Assembly (NCBI RefSeq): GCF_900188225.1
Contig: NZ_FZOC01000003.1
Coordinates: 62,001-126,000 of the forward strand
Source of the DNA: Humidesulfovibrio mexicanus
GTDB lineage: Bacteria > Desulfobacterota > Desulfovibrionia > Desulfovibrionales > Desulfovibrionaceae
Reading direction: 5' to 3'
Length of the DNA stretch: 64,000 nt
Positions 55,065 to 63,092 of the stretch are shown one piece after another (within the stretch, counting starts at the first letter, position 1; every line of letters starts with the position of its first letter). The notes beneath the pieces were generated by a model. The model made no database searches. It saw only the letters and a list, made by a program, of their open reading frames with translations, and was not told where the DNA came from. Both the position numbers and the translations under genes were made by a program.

Positions 55065-56393
55065 TCAGGCTCCGGGGCGGGCGCCGCAGTCCACCGCAAT
55101 GCGCAGGGCCTGGTCCAGGTCGGCCAGAATGTCCTCCACGTCCTCCAGGCCCACGCTCAGGCGGATGAACTCCGGCGTGACCCCGGCGGCGCGCTGCTCG
55201 TCCTCGGAGAGCTGCTGGTGCGTGGTGGTGGCGGGTTGGATCACCAGGGTCTTGGCGTCGCCGATGTTGGCCAGGTGCTTGGCCAGCTTGACCGCGCCCA
55301 CGAAGGCGCGGCCGGAATCGCGCCCGCCCTTGATGCCGAAACCCACGATGGCCCCGGCGCCTTCGGGCAGGTACCTGGCGGCGTTGCCGTGGCAGGGGTG
55401 GTCGGGCAGGCCGGGGTAGTTCACCCAGTCCACGGCGGGGTGGGCGCAGAGCCAGCGGGCCACGGCCAGGGCGCTCTGGCAGTGCCGGGGCATCCGCAGG
55501 TGCAGGGTCTCCAGCCCCAGCAGGAACAGGAAGGCCGCGAAGGGGCTCATGCAGGCCCCGGTGTCGCGCAGCCAGTGGGTGCGCATGTGCGCAATGTAGG
55601 CCAGGTTGCCCAGGGGGCGCAAAGCCTCGGTGAAGACCAGGCCGTGGTAGGCCGGGTCCGGCGCGGCGAAGTCGGCCCAGCGTCCGGGGTCGGCGGACCA
55701 GTCGAAGCGGCCGCCGTCCACCACGGCCCCGCCCACATGCGCGCCGTGCCCGCCGATGAATTTGGTGGTGGAGTACACCACGATGTCCGCGCCGTGCTCC
55801 ATGGGCCGCAGAAGCAGGGGCGTGGCCACGGTGTTGTCCACCACCAGGGGCACGCCCGCGGCGTGGGCCGCGTCGGCCAGGGCGCGGAAGTCGGGTACGT
55901 CGTTCTTGGGGTTGCCGATGCTCTCCAGGTAGACGCAGCGGGTGTTCCTGTCGGCAAGCGCGGCCACGCTGCCCGGCAGCAGGGGGTCAAAAAAACGCAC
56001 CTCCACCCCGTAGCGGCGGAAGGTCTGGGTGAACAGGGTCAGGGTGCCGCCGTACAGGCTGCGGCTGGCCAGGATGTTCTGCCCGGCCTTGGCCAGGGTG
56101 AGCACAGCGGCGGTTATGGCCGCCTGCCCGCTGGCGAGGCACAGGGCTCCCACGCCGCCGTCCAGCGCGGCCAGGCGCTTTTCCAGCACCTCGTTGGTGG
56201 GGTTGGTGAGCCGGGAATAGATGTTGCCGGGCTCCTTCAGGGCGAAGAGGTCGGCGGCCTGCTCCGCGCTCTGGAAGGTGTACGACGCCGTGGCGTAGAT
56301 GGGCACGGCGCAGGCGTGTGTGGCGGGGTCGTCGTCCTGGCCCGCGTGCAGGGCCAGGGTGCCCAGCCCCGGTTTCCTGTTCTCGTCTCCCAT
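55065..56393 (-). CDS. metY: O-acetylhomoserine sulfhydrylase
   Basis: This PLP enzyme converts O-acetylhomoserine and sulfide to homocysteine. The 442-aa product shows [32 protein letters not shown], the active Lys in [13 protein letters not shown] and the SRLTNPT and [14 protein letters not shown] motifs. The ATG at 56393 was preferred because AGGAGG lies 5 bases upstream of it; an ATG five codons earlier precedes that site. It is the first gene of a metY-metXW operon. Use of sulfide fits a sulfate reducer. Confidence 0.94.
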   Translation of the reverse strand: MGDENRKPGLGTLALHAGQDDDPATHACAVPIYATASYTFQSAEQAADLFALKEPGNIYSRLTNPTNEVLEKRLAALDGGVGALCLASGQAAITAAVLTLAKAGQNILASRSLYGGTLTLFTQTFRRYGVEVRFFDPLLPGSVAALADRNTRCVYLESIGNPKNDVPDFRALADAAHAAGVPLVVDNTVATPLLLRPMEHGADIVVYSTTKFIGGHGAHVGGAVVDGGRFDWSADPGRWADFAAPDPAYHGLVFTEALRPLGNLAYIAHMRTHWLRDTGACMSPFAAFLFLLGLETLHLRMPRHCQSALAVARWLCAHPAVDWVNYPGLPDHPCHGNAARYLPEGAGAIVGFGIKGGRDSGRAFVGAVKLAKHLANIGDAKTLVIQPATTTHQQLSEDEQRAAGVTPEFIRLSVGLEDVEDILADLDQALRIAVDCGARPGA

Positions 56394-56437
56394 GTGCGCC
56401 TCCTGCATGGCTTGGATGAATCACTACCGGATCGCTC

Positions 56438-56466
56438 CGACTAATACCCGCATCCGGGCCTGTCAA
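56438..56466 (-). promoter_or_regulatory. Promoter candidate of the metY-metXW operon
   Basis: On the minus strand: TTGACA (56466-56461), 17 bases, TAGTCG (weak -10). There is no room for, and no sign of, a SAM riboswitch between it and metY. Confidence 0.35.
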
Positions 56467-56556
56467 TGCGCGGGGGCCGCTCCTGCTGCGGCGCTCCTGC
56501 GGTGGCGTCCTGCTGTGGTGTCCGGCGGCGGAGGCAGGGAACAGCGGCCGGGGGCG

Positions 56557-57636
56557 CTATGCGTCGAGCAGGGCCAACAAGCGGGGCAGCACCGCCTCGG
56601 GCATGAGCTCGTTCAGGCACTTGTAGCCGTGCGGGCAGGGGGCCTCGCTGCAGGGCTGGCAGGGCAGCCCCAGCGCCACATCCTCGTGGCCGGGGCCGGG
56701 ATAGGTCCAGGCGTTGCTGGTGGAGCCGCGCACCGTGAGGGACTTTGTGCCCACGGCCACGGCGAAGTGCCGGGGCGAGGAGCAGTTGCCCAGGTGCAGG
56801 GCGGCCAGGGAGAGCATGGCCGCCATCTCGCGCAGGGTGGTCAGGCGCGGGGGCAGGATGACGCGGTCCTCGGGCAATCCGGCGTCCAGGGCGCAGGCGC
56901 GCACCTGGCTGGCCATCTCCAGCTCGCCGGGGCCGTAGAGCAGCAGGAAGCGCAGGTCCGGGCGCGTGTGCGCGGCCAGGGAAAGCAGCTTGCCGTAGTG
57001 GCGGGCGGGCCACAGGCGGGCCGGGCGACGGTGCGTGGGATCCACGGTGACAAGCGTCTGGCCGGGGGCCAGGCCCCAGGCGGCCAGCTCCGCGCGGGCG
57101 GCGTCCTTCTCCGCCTCGGTGAGGTAGATGCGCGGGGGGGTGTTTTCCCAGGGCAGGTCGAAGGCGTGCATGAGCACCCCGGCCTTGCATTTGGCCGCGT
57201 ACGGCCCGGAGACCTTGGCCCAGTGGGTGTACACCAGCTGGTTGTACCAGGGCGGCGGGTAGGAGAGCTTCACCGGCGCGTCGGAAAAGGCCATGACCCA
57301 GCGGATGCGCGGCAGCTGCTGGAAGTCGATGACCAGGTCGTAGCGTCCCCTGCCGCCGCCCCTGCCGACCGTGCGGTAGTAGCGCAGGGCTTCCAGCACG
57401 CCCATGCTGCGGTCCAGGGCCCACACATGGTTGACGTTGGGGTTGTTCTCCAGCACGGGCGCGCACTTCTTTTCGGTAAACACGTCGATCTGCGCGTCCG
57501 GCCAGCGTTTTTTCAGCATGTGCAGGCTTGGCGTCAACAGCAGCACGTCGCCGATCTGCCGGAGCTGGCAGCACAGGATGCGCCGGGGCTGCAGGCGTTC
57601 CAGCCCTTGGATGCGGCAGGAGGTCGGGTCGGCCAT
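56557..57636 (-). CDS. Glycosyltransferase family 9 (heptosyltransferase-like)
   Basis: The 359-aa protein starts RILCCQLRQIGDVLLLTPSLHML, the typical GT9 N-terminus, and carries VTVDPTHRRPARLWPARHYGKLL and FAVAVGTKSLTVRGSTSNAW with the acceptor/donor-site pattern near the C-terminus (PCPHGYKCLNEL). GT9 enzymes add heptose to the LPS core. Its start directly follows the stop of the C-methyltransferase gene, so it is the last gene of the leftward sugar operon. Confidence 0.87.
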   Translation of the reverse strand: MADPTSCRIQGLERLQPRRILCCQLRQIGDVLLLTPSLHMLKKRWPDAQIDVFTEKKCAPVLENNPNVNHVWALDRSMGVLEALRYYRTVGRGGGRGRYDLVIDFQQLPRIRWVMAFSDAPVKLSYPPPWYNQLVYTHWAKVSGPYAAKCKAGVLMHAFDLPWENTPPRIYLTEAEKDAARAELAAWGLAPGQTLVTVDPTHRRPARLWPARHYGKLLSLAAHTRPDLRFLLLYGPGELEMASQVRACALDAGLPEDRVILPPRLTTLREMAAMLSLAALHLGNCSSPRHFAVAVGTKSLTVRGSTSNAWTYPGPGHEDVALGLPCQPCSEAPCPHGYKCLNELMPEAVLPRLLALLDA

Positions 57637-58863
57637 CTACAGGACCTCCGGGCTGGGAATGGGCGTGACGAAGCGCCCGCCCCACTGGCGGATGAACGCC
57701 AGCTTTTCCATGATTTCGTTCTTGATGTTCCAGGGCAGGATGAGCACGTAGTCCGGCCGCTCCCGGCCTATGGCCTCCGGGTGCAGCACGGGGATGCGGC
57801 TGCCGGGCAAGAAGAGCCCTTGCTTGTGGGGGCTGGCGTCGCACACGAAGGCCACCTGCCCGGCCTTGACCCCACAGAAGTTCAGCAGGGTGTTGCCCTT
57901 GGCCGCCGCGCCGTAGGCCGCCACCTTCTTGCGGGCCAGGGTCTGCTCGGCCAGAAAGCCCAAGAGCTCGGCCTTGATGCGCTCCACCCGGTCCTGGAAG
58001 CCCTGGTAATAGGCGGGGCCGAGCATTCCGGCCGCGCGCTCCATGTCCAGCAGGGCGCTCAGGCGCGGGGTGTCCTGGGCCTTGGGGTCGTCTTCGGCGC
58101 GGGCGTGGATGCGCAAGCTGCCGCCGTGGGTGGGCAGCTCCTCGCAGTCGAACACGCGCAGGCCCTGGGCCGCGAAGATGCGCCGCACGGTGGAAAGCGA
58201 CAGGTAGGAGAAGTGCTCGTGGTACACGGTGTCGAACTGGGCGCTCTCCACCAGCCGGTACAGGTGCGGGAACTCCATGTTCACCAAGCCGCCGGGCTTG
58301 AGGGCGATCCGCAAGCCTCCAACAAAGTCGTTGATGTCTGGCACGTGGGCAAGCACGTTGTTGCCCACGATGAGGTCCGCCTGCCTGCCTTCCGCGGCCA
58401 GGCGCTCGGCCAGGGCCACGCCGAAAAACGCTTCGATGGTCTCCACGCCCTTTTCCCGCGCGGCCCTGGCCGTGCAGGCCGTGGGCTCGATGCCCAGGGC
58501 GGGGGTTCCGGCCTGGCGCACGTACTGGAGCAGGTAGCCGTCGTTGGAGGCCACTTCCATGACCAGGGAATCCGGCCCCAGGCCCAGGCGCGGCAGCGTG
58601 GCCTCCACGTAGGCCTTGGCGTGGGCCAGCCAGGTGCTGGAATAGGACGAAAAGTAGACGTACTCGCTGGAGAAGATGTCCGCGCTGCTTTTGACCTCGT
58701 CCACCTGCACCAGGAAGCACTCCGGGCAGACGAAGAGCTTGAGCGGGTAATAGGTTTCCGGGGCGTTCAGGTCGCCGGGCTTGAGGAAGGAATTGGACGC
58801 TGGCGCGGCTCCGAGGTCGAGAAAGACCTGGGAGAGCGGGGTGTTGCAGAAACGGCAGTGCAT
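57637..58863 (-). CDS. SAM-dependent C-methyltransferase of deoxysugar pathways (TylC3/NovU type)
   Basis: The 408-aa protein has the three-domain layout of sugar C-3/C-5 methyltransferases: a zinc-binding N-terminus (CRFCNTPLSQVFLDLG with CPECFLVQ), a Rossmann methyltransferase domain (SLVMEVASNDGYLLQ, LIVGNNVLAHVPD, GLVNMEFPHLYRL, DTVYHEHFSYLSL) and a C-terminal domain (VAAYGAAAKGNTLLNFCG). These enzymes make branched deoxysugars. The second of two adjacent ATG codons (58863) has better Shine-Dalgarno spacing (GGAG-AC). The start overlaps the stop of the epimerase gene. Confidence 0.88.
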   Translation of the reverse strand: MHCRFCNTPLSQVFLDLGAAPASNSFLKPGDLNAPETYYPLKLFVCPECFLVQVDEVKSSADIFSSEYVYFSSYSSTWLAHAKAYVEATLPRLGLGPDSLVMEVASNDGYLLQYVRQAGTPALGIEPTACTARAAREKGVETIEAFFGVALAERLAAEGRQADLIVGNNVLAHVPDINDFVGGLRIALKPGGLVNMEFPHLYRLVESAQFDTVYHEHFSYLSLSTVRRIFAAQGLRVFDCEELPTHGGSLRIHARAEDDPKAQDTPRLSALLDMERAAGMLGPAYYQGFQDRVERIKAELLGFLAEQTLARKKVAAYGAAAKGNTLLNFCGVKAGQVAFVCDASPHKQGLFLPGSRIPVLHPEAIGRERPDYVLILPWNIKNEIMEKLAFIRQWGGRFVTPIPSPEVL

Positions 58864-59423
58864 CATGTCTCCAATGGGGCGAAGCCCTCGGCAAGAAGCG
58901 GGTGGGTGCGGTCGCGCCCGGAGATGTCGGCCACGGGCAGCGGCCAGGGGATGGCCAGGGCCGGGTCGTCGAAACGCAGGCCGCCCTCGTGCTCCGGGCT
59001 GTAGTATTCGGTGTGCAGGTACAGAAGCTCGCAGTCCGGCGTGAGCGTCTGGAAGCCGTGGGCGAAGCCCTGCGGCAGGTAGAAGGCCAGGTGCTCCTCC
59101 GGGGACAGCTCCACGGCGTGCCATGTGCCGAATGTGGGCGAGCCCGCGCGCAGGTCCACGGCCACGTCCAGCACGCGGCCCTTGAGGCAGCGCACGAGCT
59201 TGGCCTCGGTCTTGGGCGGGCGCTGGAAATGCAGGCCGCGCACCGCGCCCTTGGCCGCGGTGAAGGAGTGGTTGATCTGCACCACCGGGCCGGGCAGGCC
59301 AAGGGGGGCGAGCTCCGCCGCGCAGAACAGCCGGGCGAAGCTGCCGCGATGGTCGCCCACGGGCGCGGTCTTGACCAGCTTGAGCCCGGCGATGGGGGTG
59401 TCGATGATGGTCAGGCGGCCCAT
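58863..59423 (-). CDS. dTDP/CDP-4-keto-6-deoxysugar 3,5-epimerase (RfbC-like)
   Basis: The 186-aa cupin has the RmlC signature: DHRGSFARLF, INHSFTAAKGAVRGLHFQ (catalytic His), VDLRAGSPTFGTW, FYLPQGFAHGFQTL and a YSPEHEGG segment. Because the neighbours make CDP-activated sugar, the substrate is likely CDP- rather than dTDP-linked. It ends at the start of the C-methyltransferase gene and starts about 3 bases after rfbG. Confidence 0.9.
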   Translation of the reverse strand: MGRLTIIDTPIAGLKLVKTAPVGDHRGSFARLFCAAELAPLGLPGPVVQINHSFTAAKGAVRGLHFQRPPKTEAKLVRCLKGRVLDVAVDLRAGSPTFGTWHAVELSPEEHLAFYLPQGFAHGFQTLTPDCELLYLHTEYYSPEHEGGLRFDDPALAIPWPLPVADISGRDRTHPLLAEGFAPLET

Positions 59424-59426
59424 GGG

Positions 59427-60542
59427 CTACTCGCCGGGAAACCCGTCAAAGAATTCGTCGATGCGGGTGGCGGAAAGCGCGCGCAGATCGACAGCCCCGC
59501 CGCGCAGGCCCTCGGCCCAGGCGCGGTACCAGCCCGCGCACCAGATGAGGGCCGCGTCCAGGTCGAGCCGGGGCTTCCAGCCCAGCCCCGCGCGGGCCTT
59601 GGCGCAGTCGAGCGTGAGCAGCCCGGCCTCGTGCGGGCCTTCCGGAGCAGGAGCCATGTCCAGCACCGCCCGTGGGCCCCATTGACGGGCGAAGGCCGTC
59701 GCCACCTCGCCCACGGTGCGCACATCGCGGCTGGAGGGGCCGAAGTTCCAGGCTCCGGCGAAAGCATGGCCTTCCTCCATCATGCGCCGGGCCAGCAGCA
59801 GGTAGCCGCCCACGGGCTCCAGCGCGTGCTGCCAGGGCCGCACAGCCTGCGGACGGCGGATGCGCACGGTCTCGCCCCTGGCAAAGGCGCGCGCCATGTC
59901 CGGCACCAGGCGGTCCGTGGCGAAATCGCCCCCGCCGATGACGTTGCCCGCGCGGGCCGTGGCCAGCACGGTGGCGCTTTCCGGCCCGAAGAAGGAACGG
60001 GCGTAGGCCTGGGCCGTGATCTCCGCGCAGGCCTTGCTGGCGGAGTACGGATCGTGGCCGCCCAGGCGGTCGTTTTCGCGGTAGCCGTGGACCCATTCGC
60101 GGTTTTCGTAGCACTTGTCGCTGGTGACGCAGACGATGGCCCTACGGCCGCCTTTGGGCGGGTTCTTGCGGCAGGCTTCCAGCAGGTGCGCCGTGCCCAG
60201 GGCGTTGGCCGCGAAGGTGCCCGTCGGGTCGTCGTAGGAGGGCCGCACCAGGGATTGGGCGGCCATGTGGATGACCACCTCGGGGTCGAAATGGGCCACG
60301 GCGCGGCAAAGCTCCGGCAGGTCCAAAATGTCGGCGTGGAGCGACGCCAAGCCCTGCGGCGGTTCGCAGTCCAGCCGCAGCAGGGAGAAGAGCGAGGGCG
60401 TGCTGGGGGGATCGAGGGAGTAGCCCAGCACCGTAGCCCCGGCGCGGGCCAGCAAGAGGCACATCCAGGCGCCCTTGAAGCCCGTGTGCCCGGTGATGAG
60501 CACCCGGCGGCCGCGATAGAAGCCGTCCATGACGCGCAGCAT
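59427..60542 (-). CDS. rfbG: CDP-glucose 4,6-dehydratase
   Basis: This SDR enzyme converts CDP-glucose to CDP-4-keto-6-deoxyglucose. The 371-aa product has RRVLITGHTGFKGAWMCLLL (NAD motif), VIHMAAQSLVRPSYDDPTGTF, CVTSDKCYENREW and DPYSASKACAEI (YxxxK), which are distinctive of RfbG over RmlB. AGGAGG lies 7 bases before the ATG. It follows rfbF in the same operon. Confidence 0.94.
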   Translation of the reverse strand: MLRVMDGFYRGRRVLITGHTGFKGAWMCLLLARAGATVLGYSLDPPSTPSLFSLLRLDCEPPQGLASLHADILDLPELCRAVAHFDPEVVIHMAAQSLVRPSYDDPTGTFAANALGTAHLLEACRKNPPKGGRRAIVCVTSDKCYENREWVHGYRENDRLGGHDPYSASKACAEITAQAYARSFFGPESATVLATARAGNVIGGGDFATDRLVPDMARAFARGETVRIRRPQAVRPWQHALEPVGGYLLLARRMMEEGHAFAGAWNFGPSSRDVRTVGEVATAFARQWGPRAVLDMAPAPEGPHEAGLLTLDCAKARAGLGWKPRLDLDAALIWCAGWYRAWAEGLRGGAVDLRALSATRIDEFFDGFPGE

Positions 60543-60564
60543 GGGGGAACCTCCTGTGTCCGCG

Positions 60565-61353
60565 CTACCAGACCTTCCAGCCGGCGCGGCCTTCGGCCCA
60601 GAGCTTGTTCAGGTACTCGGTGTCGCGCAGGGTGTCCATGCAGGCCCAGAAGCCGTGGTGCCGATAGACCATGAGCTGCCCTTCCTCGGCAAGGGCCTCC
60701 AGCGGTCCGTACTCCAGGTCGCAGGAGTCGTCCTCAGTCAGCCGGTCAAAAATGGCCCGGTTCATGACCATGTAGCCGCCGTTGATGTAGCCGTCCTTGG
60801 AAGCGCCAGGCCCGGCGGGCTTTTCGTTGAAGCGCGCCACGCGGTCGCCTTCGAGCTTGAGCTCGCCGAAGCGCGAGGCCGGGTTCACGCCGGTGAGGGT
60901 GACCATCTTGCCGTGGCTCTTGTGGAAGGCCGCCAGCTTTTCCAGGTCCACATCGGCCACGCCGTCGCCATAGGTGAGCAGGAAGGAGTCGCTTTTGACG
61001 TACTTCTCCACCTTCTTGAGGCGCGCGCCCTTGAGGGCCTTTTCGCCGGTGCTGGCCAGGGTTATCTTCCAGCCGCACTCCTCGTGGCAGGAATGCAGCT
61101 GGGCCTTCTCTGGCTTGCCCAGCTCGATGGTGATGTCGTTGTTCATGGCCTCGTAGTTGAGGAAGTAGTCCTTGATCATCTCGCCCTTGTAGCCCAGGGC
61201 CAGCACGAAGTTCCGGTGCCCCTGGGAGGCGAAGACCTTCATGATGTGCCACAGGATGGGCCTGGCGCCGATATTGACCATGGGCTTGGGCCGGAATTCG
61301 GTCTCTTCGCGCAGGCGGGTTCCCAGGCCCCCGCAGAGGATGACGACGTCCAT
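60565..61353 (-). CDS. rfbF: Glucose-1-phosphate cytidylyltransferase
   Basis: RfbF makes CDP-glucose from CTP and glucose-1-phosphate. The 262-aa nucleotidyltransferase opens VILCGGLGTRLREETEFRPK and has LTYGDGVADVDL, ASRFGELKLEGDRV and GYINGGYMVMNRAIFD. It supplies RfbG, whose gene is next in the operon. No rfbH (deoxygenase) is in the window, so the sugar branch taken is decided by the epimerase and C-methyltransferase or by genes further away. Confidence 0.95.
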   Translation of the reverse strand: MDVVILCGGLGTRLREETEFRPKPMVNIGARPILWHIMKVFASQGHRNFVLALGYKGEMIKDYFLNYEAMNNDITIELGKPEKAQLHSCHEECGWKITLASTGEKALKGARLKKVEKYVKSDSFLLTYGDGVADVDLEKLAAFHKSHGKMVTLTGVNPASRFGELKLEGDRVARFNEKPAGPGASKDGYINGGYMVMNRAIFDRLTEDDSCDLEYGPLEALAEEGQLMVYRHHGFWACMDTLRDTEYLNKLWAEGRAGWKVW

Positions 61354-61389
61354 GTGCTGCTCCCTATGGGTTTCGGCGTGTGGCGGGCG

Positions 61390-62127
61390 CTAGTCCTTGA
61401 CGCAGCGCAGGTAGCCGCGCGGGGCCATGCTGACGCAGAGCTTGGCGTCCATGGCCGTGTCGATGACGAAACGGTCGTTCTTTTCGAGGAAGGCGTCCAC
61501 GGCGGTCATGGGGTTGTCGCCCACGCCCCAGGGACGGTCGGGATAGAAGTCCGGCGGCATGTTCTCCACCACGGTGTCGAACACCACCAGCCAGCCGCCC
61601 TTTTTGACCAGGGGCGAATACAGCTCCAGCTCGCGCAGCACATGCGCGTGGGTGTGGTTGGAATCGAGCAGGACCAGGGGATTCTTGCGCCCGGCAAGTT
61701 CCGCGCGCACGGTTTCGGCCATGGCGTCGTCCACGCTCGACCCCTGCAGCATCCGGATGCGCCGGGCCATGGGGTGCGCCTCGATGGCGGCGCGGTTGTG
61801 GGCGCGGATGTCGATGTCCAGGCCGAGCACGAAGCCGTCTCCGCCCAGAAGCTCCAGCAGGGAGGCCGAATACACGAGACTGCCGCCGTGGGCGATGCCG
61901 GTCTCGAAGATGGCGTCCGGCCGCATGTCCCAGACGATCTCCTGCAGGGCGACCATGTCCTGCGGGTACTGGATGATGGGGCGACCCATCCAGGAGAAGT
62001 TGTAGGAGTACCCGGCGCGGGTGGACTCCACGGTGAAGGCCTGGGCGCAGTCCTTCAGGGGCTGGTTGCGGCCCATGGTGTCGATGCGCTCTGCGCGTTC
62101 CTTCAGAAATTCGGCGTGCTTGTCCAT
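61390..62127 (-). CDS. CmcI/cephalosporin-hydroxylase-family SAM-dependent methyltransferase
   Basis: The 245-aa product has YSYNFSWMGRPIIQYPQD, IFETGIAHGGSLVYSASLLELLG, VLGLDIDIRAHNR and LVLLDSNHTHAHVLREL, which are typical of CmcI-like proteins; despite the name, many are sugar O-methyltransferases of surface polysaccharides. It lies in the CDP-sugar operon and probably methylates the sugar or chain. The Shine-Dalgarno is weak; translation may be coupled to the epimerase gene 11 bases upstream. Confidence 0.85.
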   Translation of the reverse strand: MDKHAEFLKERAERIDTMGRNQPLKDCAQAFTVESTRAGYSYNFSWMGRPIIQYPQDMVALQEIVWDMRPDAIFETGIAHGGSLVYSASLLELLGGDGFVLGLDIDIRAHNRAAIEAHPMARRIRMLQGSSVDDAMAETVRAELAGRKNPLVLLDSNHTHAHVLRELELYSPLVKKGGWLVVFDTVVENMPPDFYPDRPWGVGDNPMTAVDAFLEKNDRFVIDTAMDAKLCVSMAPRGYLRCVKD

Positions 62128-62138
62128 GTTTGACTACC

Positions 62139-63056
62139 TCATGCGCGGTCCGGGGCGTCCTGGTCCGCGCGGCTCGCGTCGTACGCCGCCAGGGCGGCGG
62201 CGAGTCTTGTCGTGTCGGCCCAGAAACGCATGGGCTCGTAGTCCGGATAGGGATAATGGCCCAGGTTGAGCCGCAAGGCCGCCCCCCGGCGTCGCAGATG
62301 TTCCTCCACCAGGGCGCGCACGGTCACCGGTCGGCCGCTGGCGCAGTTCACCACGCCGGTCACGCGGTCCTGCAGGGCCACGCGCACCAGCAGGCGGGCC
62401 ACCTCGGCCACGGGCAGGTAGTCGCGCTCCTGCTCCCCGCCGGACATGTCAAAGGAGTCCGCGCCCGCCGTGATAGCCCGGTCAAGTTGGGAGAGCAAGG
62501 ATTTTTCGGCCTGTCCAGGACCGCGCATATAGAAGAGCCGCGCCCAATGGAGCGCCACGTCGTGCGCCGCGCACAGGGGCTCCAGCTCCCGGCGCAGATC
62601 GTCCTTGGCGCGGCCGTAGGCGGTCACGGGGTCCGTGGGCAGGTCCTCGGCAAGCGGGCCCTCCTTGAGGCCGTATTCCAGGCAGGTGCCGGTGACCAGC
62701 AGATGTCTGGCCCCGGCCTGCACAAGCCGGGTCAAAAACCGCAGGTGCCGGGGCAGTTCCTCGTCCAGGTGGGCCGGGCTCTTGAAGGCGTTCAGCCCGC
62801 CCCAGGCCAGGTGCAGGATGCGCCCGTGCCCGGCAAGGTCCGCCATCTGCGCGTCGGAGAGCGTGTCCAGGTCCGCCGCGAGCACGCGCACGCGCTCCGG
62901 CGCGCTGCGGGCCCTGGCCCAGGCTTCTGCGCGCCCGGCGTCGCGGCACAGGGCCGTTACGGCGTATCCGCGCGCCAGGAGCTCCTCCGTGACCGGAGTG
63001 CCGATGAAGCCCGTGGCCCCGGTGACCAGGGCCTTGCGCCGTGTTTCCAGCGTCAT
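62139..63056 (-). CDS. NAD(P)-dependent sugar epimerase/reductase (extended SDR)
   Basis: The 305-aa protein has ALVTGATGFIGTPVTEELLARG (GxxGxxG), ILHLAWGG, VTGTCLEYG (Thr/Ser position) and AYGRAKDDLR (YxxxK). It probably reduces or epimerises the 4-keto intermediate of the CDP-deoxysugar, as paratose/abequose-type synthases do; the exact reaction is not determinable. AGGAGGG precedes the ATG. It lies between the terminal glycosyltransferase gene and the CmcI-like gene. Confidence 0.85.
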   Translation of the reverse strand: MTLETRRKALVTGATGFIGTPVTEELLARGYAVTALCRDAGRAEAWARARSAPERVRVLAADLDTLSDAQMADLAGHGRILHLAWGGLNAFKSPAHLDEELPRHLRFLTRLVQAGARHLLVTGTCLEYGLKEGPLAEDLPTDPVTAYGRAKDDLRRELEPLCAAHDVALHWARLFYMRGPGQAEKSLLSQLDRAITAGADSFDMSGGEQERDYLPVAEVARLLVRVALQDRVTGVVNCASGRPVTVRALVEEHLRRRGAALRLNLGHYPYPDYEPMRFWADTTRLAAALAAYDASRADQDAPDRA

Positions 63057-63092
63057 GGGGATGTGCCCTCCTTGGAATGGTGCGTCCGCGCC

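Noticed and set aside
56394-56470. SAM riboswitch before metY
   Set aside because: The gap is too short and no SAM riboswitch core (GA-rich junction, P1 stem) is visible.
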